Assembly: GCA_937897265.1 (NCBI GenBank)
Contig: CALCPT010000359.1
Coordinates: forward strand, 1-5,041
DNA: 5,041 nt
From: an uncultured Alcaligenaceae bacterium
GTDB taxonomy: Bacteria > Pseudomonadota > Gammaproteobacteria > Burkholderiales > Burkholderiaceae_B
Direction: 5' to 3'
The notes beneath the pieces are model-generated. The model saw only the letters and a list, made by a program, of their open reading frames with translations. It did no database searches and was not told the origin of the DNA. Below are positions 1 through 5,041 of this stretch, one piece after another; the stretch's first letter is position 1, and each line of letters begins with the position of its first letter. The position numbers and the translations under genes were made by a program.

Positions 1-40
1 GGCGAAGACACTCTTTCCCTACACGACGCTCTTCCGATCT
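1..40 (+). other. Illumina TruSeq adapter remnant (non-genomic)
   Basis: Positions 8-40 match, base for base, the 33-base TruSeq Read 1 / universal adapter sequence that begins ACACTCTTTCCC and ends GCTCTTCCGATCT. The seven bases before it (ggcgaag) equal the last seven of the TruSeq HT i5 index D505 (AGGCGAAG), which lies directly upstream of this segment in the dual-index adapter. This is library-construction sequence that survived trimming and was assembled onto the contig end. Genomic sequence starts at 41. The match is from memory of the published adapter and index list. Confidence 0.97.
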
Positions 41-252
41 CTGGGTCGCAGGTTGCGCTTACTCTCGATGGCATCCAGTAGCTTGGGCAGACCCGAGTAC
101 TCATAACCGCACAGCGCTGCATCAATGATGTGCTCGGCGATGACAGCAGAGTCTTCGACTGAGTAATCCATTTTGCGAACCACCGCTTCGGCGAGTTCGC
201 GTGCTTGGCTAACGGTGAGGCGTGTACGCTCTTGTGGCTGTTGTTGTGACAT
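41..252 (-). CDS. Ldh-family (malate/L-lactate dehydrogenase-like) oxidoreductase, N-terminal fragment
   Basis: This is the first 70 codons of a protein resembling the Ldh_2 family of NAD(P)-dependent 2-hydroxyacid (malate, L-lactate, ureidoglycolate) dehydrogenases, which are cytoplasmic and usually about 330-360 residues. The visible part fits the family's N-terminal helices: LTVSQARELAEAVVRKM, then an acidic helix entering DAALCGYEYSGLPKLLDAIE, which aligns with the usual AD-RG-x-x-SHG-x-x-RL segment. The His of the SHG motif appears as Ser here (YSG). ATG at 250-252 is preferred; an in-frame GTG at 262-264 would add four residues, and neither has a clear Shine-Dalgarno sequence. The gene is broken by the adapter: read on, the frame gives a spurious RDRKSVV tail and a TAG at 19-21. 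Substrate cannot be told from this fragment. Family assignment is moderately confident. Confidence 0.7.
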
Positions 253-372
253 GGCTCGATTCACTATTTAAAAATGACAAATTGAAAAGGACGACGAAAA
301 TAAGTTTGAACGTTAAACAGGCAAAAGTTGTGTTGGATACCCTTCAATCAGGGAGATCGTTGACGCTTCAAC
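253..372 (-). promoter_or_regulatory. Intergenic gap between coaX and the Ldh-family gene
   Basis: These 120 bases separate the coaX stop from the start of the downstream gene on the same strand. The part from about 261 to 310 is clearly AT-rich compared with the neighbouring genes, as expected of a promoter-bearing leader. On the minus strand TTGCCT (revcomp of 317-322) lies upstream of the AT-rich part, but no good -10 sits at the right distance. The Ldh-family gene may therefore have its own promoter here; the exact site is not supported. Confidence 0.25.
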
Positions 373-1134
373 CTAACTCATGCGCGCGAGTCCATCTAGC
401 ACAGGGTTGGCGATAAATTCTATTTTTAAGCCTGCGTGCATGCGGCGTACTTCGGCTTCGACCTCGGGCCAGCCTCCACCACTTACGCAAAGTATCGGGG
501 CGACTCCAAAATATTTTTGAGCGATATCGCATTGGCGCCAAACGGCACCGGCTTGCGCCGCGACAACGCCGGTGGCGATCGCTTGAAGCGTATGGGTTGG
601 ATATTCGGTTGTTGCACCACTGGCCAGTGGCAAATTGGCGGTGCCTTGCGCTAAAGACTGACGCATCAGCGCAGGGCCGGGCAAAATGAGGCCGCCCTTG
701 AACACTTTGTCTGGGCTCAGTGTATCGATGGTGGTGGCTGTGCCGAAAGTTGCGAGTACGAGCGGTGCTTGAGCGTCTTGAAAGTGTCCCGCCAACCCTA
801 ACAGTGCGGCCCAACGATCGGCGCCTAATTGTGAGGGTTTGTCGTAGGTGTTGCGTACACCCAAGTGTTCTGGCGTGGGTAAGATCCATTGAATTGGGCA
901 GCCGGCCTCTGCCAGAGCCTGTTCGATCAATTGTGCAACCACATGCCCTGCAACGTTCACGCCGCGGGCTTCACGCGGTTGAACCGGCAGCGTGCTGAGC
1001 CATTTGCGTAACGCATCGGGGAGCTGTGTGAGCGGGCTTAGCGCCATCGCGTGTACAGCCGCCTCGCGCCCCATTGTAGGATGGTGCCAACCGAGTTTGA
1101 TGCGACTGTTTCCAACGTCAAGCAATACGATCAT
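373..1134 (-). CDS. coaX: Type III pantothenate kinase
   Basis: The protein has 253 residues, normal for type III pantothenate kinase, the cytoplasmic enzyme that phosphorylates pantothenate with ATP in the first step of coenzyme A synthesis. It is known as Baf (Bvg accessory factor) in Bordetella. The ASKHA-fold motifs appear in order: DVGNSRIK at residues 6-13 (phosphate 1), GADRW at 104-108 with the catalytic-type Asp106, FGTATTID at 130-137 (phosphate 2), GGLILPG at 147-153, SGGGWPE near 218-224 and NPVLDGLA at 243-250. The usual Asp of the D-x-G-T phosphate-2 motif is Thr129 here, a change I also recall (as Ser) in Bordetella Baf, so probably a lineage trait. ATG at 1132-1134 overlaps the birA stop as ATGA, so it is the second gene of a birA-coaX operon and probably translationally coupled. 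The TAG stop is at 373-375. Confidence 0.95.
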   Translation of the reverse strand: MIVLLDVGNSRIKLGWHHPTMGREAAVHAMALSPLTQLPDALRKWLSTLPVQPREARGVNVAGHVVAQLIEQALAEAGCPIQWILPTPEHLGVRNTYDKPSQLGADRWAALLGLAGHFQDAQAPLVLATFGTATTIDTLSPDKVFKGGLILPGPALMRQSLAQGTANLPLASGATTEYPTHTLQAIATGVVAAQAGAVWRQCDIAQKYFGVAPILCVSGGGWPEVEAEVRRMHAGLKIEFIANPVLDGLARMS

Positions 1135-2057
1135 CGAGTGCCCTTGAGTGTTGCGGCAGGCCCAGAGGCGGGTTGGCGTCGAACGGAGACGTCTCCCACC
1201 ATAATGGGTACCACCGCAGAATCGGTTCGTACAAGCAGTCGGCCGCTTGAATCAGTGCCTTGCGCGATGCCTGTATGCAAGAGGCGCCCCTGATCCACAA
1301 TGTCGACAGGCTCTGAGGCAAGCACGTCGACTGATTGATACAAATCCTGAAAGGCAGCATAACCTGTGGCGGCGTACGCGTCTAAGGCCTTTTTCCAAGC
1401 AAGGGCAATCGCCGCTACGATGCTGCTGGGGCAAAGAGCCGCGGCGTCTGTGCCAGCGGTGTGTGATGCGCCAGCCAATATCTCAGAAACATCCGCAATA
1501 TCGCGTGCCAAGTCCAATGACAGTGCTCGGGCACCTCGTAAATTAAGACCAATGCCCACTACCAGACAGGGGTGCCGGTTACCAGGTCGTTGTGCAGTTT
1601 CGACCAAAATCCCAGCAAGTTTGCCCGAACCCCATTGCAGGTCATTGGGCCATTTGAGGGCTAGTGTGTGGCAAGCGTTTTGCCCAATCAATGGTGCAAA
1701 GAGCTGTCTGAGTGCTAAACAGGTTGCTACGCCCAGCGCCGGCGACACACCCGGTAGTTGTGCAAGCGGGATGTCAGGCGCAAAGGCGCATGAAAACATC
1801 AAAGAGTCGCCCGCTCTGTTCTGCCAAGGGCGCGCGGCGCGGCCTCGGGCGGCACCTTGCGTGTGGGCGCCCAAGAGCCAGGGCATGGCGTGGGCCGACT
1901 CGCGCTTGAGTCGCTGGCTGAGATCGTCGTTTGAAGACCCGGTCTCTTGCTCCCATAGAATTGAGCCAAAATCAGGCAGCGCCGAGCTTAACCGCTCGAC
2001 AAAAGTTGCCGGGGTCAGGAACTCAGCGCTGTGTTTGGTGTCAGTCAGGTCTGTCAT
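1131..2057 (-). CDS. birA: Biotin--[acetyl-CoA-carboxylase] ligase, class I (no DNA-binding domain)
   Basis: Biotin protein ligase makes biotinyl-5'-AMP and transfers biotin to the acceptor lysine of carboxylases. With the chosen start it has 308 residues. Visible catalytic-domain motifs: GSSNDD at about 41-46, the adenylate-binding loop GRAARPW at 72-78, KWPNDL at 135-140 with the conserved Lys, GKLAGILVE at 145-153, GIGLN at 168-172, and an SH3-like C-terminal domain with SSGRLLV near 270 and GDVSVR near 288. Only about 30 residues precede the catalytic domain, so the winged-helix repressor domain of E. coli BirA is absent and it should not autoregulate the biotin operon. ATG at 2055-2057 is chosen because GGTAAG lies about nine bases upstream; ATG at 2064-2066 is possible. 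A longer reading from TTG at 2133-2135 would overlap the divergent leader and gives unconvincing sequence. The stop overlaps coaX by 4 bases. Confidence 0.94.
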   Translation of the reverse strand: MTDLTDTKHSAEFLTPATFVERLSSALPDFGSILWEQETGSSNDDLSQRLKRESAHAMPWLLGAHTQGAARGRAARPWQNRAGDSLMFSCAFAPDIPLAQLPGVSPALGVATCLALRQLFAPLIGQNACHTLALKWPNDLQWGSGKLAGILVETAQRPGNRHPCLVVGIGLNLRGARALSLDLARDIADVSEILAGASHTAGTDAAALCPSSIVAAIALAWKKALDAYAATGYAAFQDLYQSVDVLASEPVDIVDQGRLLHTGIAQGTDSSGRLLVRTDSAVVPIMVGDVSVRRQPASGPAATLKGTR

Positions 2058-2160
2058 AAGAATCATCTTACCAACGTATGCGCTGAGGTCATGGTGATCG
2101 TCTAAGATGGGGTGAGTGCCCTTGCCCTTCTGCAAACCCGTTATTTTTAGGATCCAAGCT
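2058..2160. promoter_or_regulatory. Divergent intergenic region between birA and the MCE transport operon
   Basis: About 100 bases lie between the preferred starts of two divergent transcription units, so promoters for both should be in or near it. I see no convincing sigma-70 pair on either strand: TTGCCC at 2123-2128 on the plus strand has only a poor -10 (TATTTT, 2142-2147) at a short spacing. TAAGAT at 2103-2108 lacks a -35. The region is assigned by position, not by motif. Confidence 0.35.
2149..2152 (+). promoter_or_regulatory. Shine-Dalgarno AGGA for the permease gene (supports a TTG start)
   Basis: AGGA lies 8 bases before TTG at 2161-2163, a standard spacing. The alternative upstream GTG at 2116-2118 is preceded directly by GGGGTGA with no spacer, and the 15 residues it would add look unlike a conserved N-terminus. 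This site therefore favours the TTG start, although the motif is only four bases long. Confidence 0.45.
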
Positions 2161-3291
2161 TTGCCCGACCCTCTGTCAGCTAACTCTGCAGCGCTTCAGA
2201 CCGTCGTGAGCGACGGCGCGATTTGCCGGCTCGCGGGTGACTGGAACGTACAACAGCTTTCGGCGCGCGGCGCCGTGTTGGCGCGTCGCCAGGCCTTGAC
2301 TCAGGTAAAAAGCGGTATGGGTTGGGATCTGTCCGGCATCCAAAAGCTTGATGCGGTGGGGGCACAATTGCTTTGGCAGGCCTGGGGGCAAGCGATCCCG
2401 CCAGGTACGGTTCTGAGTCCTAGTCAGCAAGCCTTATTCGATGTTTTGGCGCAGCACCCGATCGCAGCGGCGCCTGCTCCTCAAGCGGTTCAGTGGTACG
2501 GCTGGATAATTGCGATCGGGCACGGCCTCTATGTTGCTGCGAATCACGGCCGGGAGTTGCTGTTGCTGCTAGGTGGCTTGGTCATCAATCTTGGCCTGTT
2601 ACTTGCACGTCCCGCACGCGGCCCGTGGCGAGAGATTTCTGCGCAAATCTTTCGGGTCGGTGCACAAGCACTCGGTATCACCGCCTTGGTGGGCTTTTTA
2701 ATTGGCGTTGTGTTGTCGTATTTATCGGCACAACAACTCGCCGTATTCGGGGCGGGTCAGTTCATCGTCAAGCTGCTGGGAGTTGCCACGGTGCGTGAGC
2801 TCGGCCCGGTGCTCGCCGCGATCTTGGTGGCGGGGCGGTCGGGCTCATCCATTACTGCGCAAATTGGCGTCATGCGTGTGACTCAAGAACTCGACGCGAT
2901 GCAGGTGATGGGGATCTCGCACGGCCAACGCTTGATTATGCCCCGTGTGATCGCGTTGGCGATTGCCATGCCCCTGCTGGTGTTATGGACCGACGCAATT
3001 GCCTTATTGGGCGGGATGCTCGCGGCAAAGTGGCAGTTAGGCTTGTCGGTCACTTGGTTCTTTGATCGCTTACCCGATGCCATCGGGCTAACTAATTATT
3101 GGATCAGCGTGATTAAAGGCGTGACCTTTGGTGGTTGGATTGCGCTAGCAGCTTGTCATTTTGGTTTGCAGATTGAGCCCAACACTGAAAGCTTGGGGCG
3201 AGGCACGACCGCGTCGGTGGTCACGTCTATCACTGGGGTGATTTTGATCGATGCTTTGTACGCGATTCTCTTTAACGAGATGAAACTATGA
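2161..3291 (+). CDS. MlaE-type ABC transporter permease with N-terminal STAS domain
   Basis: This is the inner-membrane permease of an MCE (mammalian cell entry) lipid ABC transporter, 376 residues from the TTG start. Residues about 10-95 form a STAS-like cytoplasmic domain with the strand-turn-helix DLSGIQKLDAVGAQLLW at about 56-72. A linker rich in Ala and Pro follows, then the MlaE fold (about residues 115-376). It includes an amphipathic or first hydrophobic segment (HGRELLLLLGGLVINLGLLL), several membrane helices, and the family hallmark ELGPVLAAILVAGRSGSSI at about 213-231, continuing into TAQIGVMRVTQELDAMQVMGI. E. coli MlaE is about 260 residues and uses a separate STAS protein, MlaB; here the two are fused, so the gene probably covers both roles. 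It starts the operon, and its TGA overlaps the ATPase ATG as ATGA. An upstream GTG at 2116 would give 391 residues. The symbol mlaE is withheld because this is not the canonical mla locus. Confidence 0.92.
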   Translation: MPDPLSANSAALQTVVSDGAICRLAGDWNVQQLSARGAVLARRQALTQVKSGMGWDLSGIQKLDAVGAQLLWQAWGQAIPPGTVLSPSQQALFDVLAQHPIAAAPAPQAVQWYGWIIAIGHGLYVAANHGRELLLLLGGLVINLGLLLARPARGPWREISAQIFRVGAQALGITALVGFLIGVVLSYLSAQQLAVFGAGQFIVKLLGVATVRELGPVLAAILVAGRSGSSITAQIGVMRVTQELDAMQVMGISHGQRLIMPRVIALAIAMPLLVLWTDAIALLGGMLAAKWQLGLSVTWFFDRLPDAIGLTNYWISVIKGVTFGGWIALAACHFGLQIEPNTESLGRGTTASVVTSITGVILIDALYAILFNEMKL

Positions 3292-4136
3292 GTACAAGCG
3301 CTGCCCTTGCACAACCAAACGAGGTGCCGCTCAACAGCAAGGCGGCAACACCGCTAATCGATGTGCAAGACCTGACCACGGCGTTTGGCTCGCACGTTGT
3401 GCATGAGCACTTAAATTTAAAGATATTTCCAAAAGAAATTTTGGCCTTGGTAGGTGGTTCGGGCTCAGGAAAAACCACGCTGCTACGGCAGATTTTGGGC
3501 TTAGATCGACCGCGCAGTGGCGTGGTTGAGGTGTTTGGTCGGCCCGTGCACGATTATGTTGGGGCTGAGCGTATTGCGCTGACACACCGCTGGGGTATGC
3601 TGTTTCAAGCTGGGGCGTTGTTTTCGGCACTTCCGGTGTTTGACAACATTGCGTTGCCTTTGCGCGAAGTGCATCATCTGCCAGAAGATCTGATTCGTGA
3701 TGTGGTGCTCATGCGCTTAAGCTGGATGGGGTTAACCCCTCGCGATGCGGCCTTGATGCCCTCAGAATTGTCGGGCGGCATGATTAAACGCGTGGCGCTA
3801 GCCCGGGCGCTGGCACTCGATCCTGAATTGCTATTTTTGGATGAGCCCACGGCGGGACTTGATCCGCAGCGTTCGGATGAGTTTGTGGATTTAATCCGCG
3901 TCTTGCACCGCGAACTGGGTTTTACTGTGGTCATGGTGACGCATGACTTGGATACGATTGGAGCGTTGGCCACGCGAGTGGCCGTGTTAGCTGAAAAGAA
4001 GGTGCTAGTTGAGGGGTCACTTGAAAAGGTGATGCAAACACAACATCCTTTCATCGAAGCATTTTTTCATGGTGAACGCGGCGAGCGGGCGCTTGGAGGC
4101 CATGAGGCCGAGGGGGTAAATCATGGAAAACCGTAG
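3288..4136 (+). CDS. MlaF-type ABC transporter ATP-binding protein
   Basis: A 282-residue nucleotide-binding subunit that would drive the MCE lipid transporter from the cytoplasmic face. All ATPase motifs are intact: Walker A GGSGSGKT at 56-63, Q-loop Gln107 in GMLFQAGALF, signature LSGGM at 161-165, Walker B LLFLDEP at 181-187 with catalytic Glu186, D-loop AGLD at 189-192 and switch His219 in VMVTHDLD. The LFQAGALFSALPVFDNIALPL stretch after Walker A is typical of the MlaF/Mkl subgroup. About 20 extra residues precede the ABC core. The C-terminus HPFIEAFFHGERGERALGG is a tail of the kind that in MlaF helps hold the dimer together and contact MlaB; here the partner would be the fused STAS domain (inference). 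It overlaps the permease by 4 bases and the MCE gene by 14, so the three subunits should be made together. Confidence 0.95.
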   Translation: MSTSAALAQPNEVPLNSKAATPLIDVQDLTTAFGSHVVHEHLNLKIFPKEILALVGGSGSGKTTLLRQILGLDRPRSGVVEVFGRPVHDYVGAERIALTHRWGMLFQAGALFSALPVFDNIALPLREVHHLPEDLIRDVVLMRLSWMGLTPRDAALMPSELSGGMIKRVALARALALDPELLFLDEPTAGLDPQRSDEFVDLIRVLHRELGFTVVMVTHDLDTIGALATRVAVLAEKKVLVEGSLEKVMQTQHPFIEAFFHGERGERALGGHEAEGVNHGKP

Positions 4137-5041
4137 CCACGCTTTGATAGCGGGCTTGTTTACGCTGTTGTTGATTGCTGCAGGTGCCATTGGTGCGATC
4201 TGGGTGAGTAAACAAAATATCCCCTTGGTGCCCTATGAGCTTGTTGCAACCTCTCCGGTCACGGGGCTGTCGGTGCAGTCGGCAGTACGTTATCAAGGCG
4301 TACCGGTCGGTCGAGTGAACTCGTTGCGTTTTATGCCCGGCAAGCCGGGGCAGGTACGTATTTTGATTGGCGTCGATCCTAAAACCCCCTTGACTGAGTC
4401 AAGTTGGGCTGAGATCGTGACCGCAGGCGTGACCGGGATTTCAAATATTGAGCTGCGCGACGATGGTAAATCTAGCAAACTGCTGGTGTCTTCGGCAGCT
4501 GATTTGCAATTGATTCCAATTCGCCCAAGTTTTCTAGAACGCTTGTCGATGCAGACCACCGCAGCCTTACCGGCAATCGATCGTATTTTGGTGCAAATTG
4601 AAAAGCTCGCCAGTGATGAAAACATTGCAGCTTTACAAAAAAGCTTGCAGAACGTGGCGCTTGTTTCAGATCAAATTAAGCATTCGGTCAGCGTGATGGA
4701 TCCAGGCTTAAAAAAAATACCTGAAATGATTGATCGCTTGGTCGAGACTACTAAGCGGGTGGATCTTGCCGTGGGCGAGATCGGTAAGCTTGCGGTGTCG
4801 TCGCAAGAAACGATTAAGTTGCTTAACGCGCCGTACGGGCCGATGCATCAAGCAGCCCAAAGTTTAAAAAGTATTCAAGATATCGCGGCGCAGTTGCGTG
4901 CGTCGACTTTGCCTGAGGTGAGCATGTTGTCGACTAGCATGACGGATGCTGCACGTTCATTTTCGTTGACGGCACGACAACTGGGTCAAGCGCCACAATC
5001 GTTGATTTTTGGGCCGCCGCGGTCAGTGCCCGGCCCGGGCG
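4123..5041 (+). CDS. MlaD-type MCE domain protein (3' end cut by the window)
   Basis: This frame stays open from ATG at 4123-4125 to the window end, 306 codons plus one base with no stop. GAGGGGG at about 4110-4116 gives a strong ribosome site 6 bases upstream. Residues 8-29 are one membrane helix (ALIAGLFTLLLIAAGAIGAI) acting as an uncleaved anchor, so the rest lies in the periplasm. The MCE domain covers about 37-118, with the signature VTGLSVQSAVRYQGVPVGRV at 46-65 and AGVTGISNIEL at 101-111. Residues 135-290 are long and mostly helical, a feature of the longer MCE proteins that can form a channel or tether, unlike the 183-residue E. coli MlaD. The last visible residues, SLIFGPPRSVPGPG, resemble the proline-glycine end of related betaproteobacterial proteins, so only a few residues are probably missing. 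By homology it binds or conducts lipid; the substrate is unknown. Confidence 0.93.
   Translation, partial: MENRSHALIAGLFTLLLIAAGAIGAIWVSKQNIPLVPYELVATSPVTGLSVQSAVRYQGVPVGRVNSLRFMPGKPGQVRILIGVDPKTPLTESSWAEIVTAGVTGISNIELRDDGKSSKLLVSSAADLQLIPIRPSFLERLSMQTTAALPAIDRILVQIEKLASDENIAALQKSLQNVALVSDQIKHSVSVMDPGLKKIPEMIDRLVETTKRVDLAVGEIGKLAVSSQETIKLLNAPYGPMHQAAQSLKSIQDIAAQLRASTLPEVSMLSTSMTDAARSFSLTARQLGQAPQSLIFGPPRSVPGPG
5028..5040. repeat. GC-only inverted repeat at the contig end
   Basis: GCCCGG (5028-5033) and CCGGGC (5035-5040) are perfect reverse complements separated by one base, and lie inside the coding sequence for the Pro-Gly tail of the MCE protein. The window ends one base later. A hairpin-prone GC block may explain why the sequence stops here, but it may also be simple codon use for PGPG. 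Confidence 0.5.

Noticed and set aside
359..372. Small hairpin GTTGA-CGCT-TCAAC directly after the coaX stop, with a second weak one at 340-353 (CCCT/AGGG), as a terminator
   Set aside because: Stems are only 5 and 4 base pairs and no T-run follows on the minus strand, so an intrinsic terminator is not supported.
368..889. Open frame on the minus strand overlapping coaX in another frame (173 codons)
   Set aside because: The translation is Arg-, His- and Ser-rich without domain features, while coaX in the same span carries all its family motifs.
1366..2097. Long open frame on the plus strand opposite birA (243 codons)
   Set aside because: It lies wholly antisense to birA, whose motifs are intact; the translation is Ala/Arg/Ser-rich with no recognisable domain, typical of a shadow frame in GC-rich DNA.
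2058..2160. A BirA-type biotin operator between the divergent genes
   Set aside because: The ligase has no DNA-binding domain and I see no extended dyad of the TTGTAAACC type in the gap.
2150..2161. Adjacent BamHI and HindIII sites (GGATCCAAGCTT), reminiscent of a cloning polylinker
   Set aside because: No other vector or linker sequence surrounds them, and the flanks read naturally as a leader and ribosome site; two six-base sites can abut by chance. A related genome with the same sequence would settle it.
3674..4054. Minus-strand open frame opposite the ATPase gene (126 codons)
   Set aside because: Ser/Thr-rich shadow of a clear ABC ATPase; no ribosome site or domain.
1131..4136. A novel defence, mobile or secondary-metabolite system
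   Set aside because: Every gene falls into a well-known housekeeping or transport family, with no integrase, transposase, terminal repeats, tRNA boundary or array-like repeats.

Overview
The window looks like a single contig from a betaproteobacterium, most likely Burkholderiales and perhaps close to Alcaligenaceae. Three things suggest this: biotin ligase and type III pantothenate kinase sit side by side as in Bordetella (birA-baf), the ligase lacks a DNA-binding domain, and a divergent MCE-type lipid transport operon carries a STAS-fused permease. This is inference from gene content; no rRNA or other marker gene is present. The first 40 bases are not genomic: they are an Illumina TruSeq adapter with part of its index.

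Layout. Positions 1-40 are adapter. Positions 41-252 (minus) hold the N-terminal 70 codons of an Ldh-family oxidoreductase, cut by the adapter. After a 120-base, partly AT-rich gap come coaX (373-1134, minus) and birA (1131-2057, minus), overlapping by 4 bases and transcribed as birA-coaX. A gap of about 100 bases then separates birA from a divergent plus-strand operon: STAS-MlaE-type permease (2161-3291), MlaF-type ATPase (3288-4136) and an MlaD-type MCE protein (4123 to the window end). The last gene is cut close to its expected C-terminus. Consecutive genes in this operon overlap by 4 and 14 bases, which points to translational coupling.

Roles. BirA charges biotin carboxylases such as the acetyl-CoA carboxylase biotin carrier. 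CoaX makes 4'-phosphopantothenate for coenzyme A. Both serve cofactor supply for acyl metabolism. The plus-strand operon encodes an inner-membrane ABC complex: a permease with its own cytoplasmic STAS domain, an ATPase, and a periplasmic membrane-anchored MCE substrate-binding subunit. By homology it moves phospholipid or another lipid between inner and outer membranes. A fourth gene for an auxiliary outer-membrane lipoprotein is common in such operons but would lie beyond the window.

I found no mobile element, CRISPR array, RNA gene or undescribed system. The most consequential observation is the untrimmed adapter and the false protein tail it creates.
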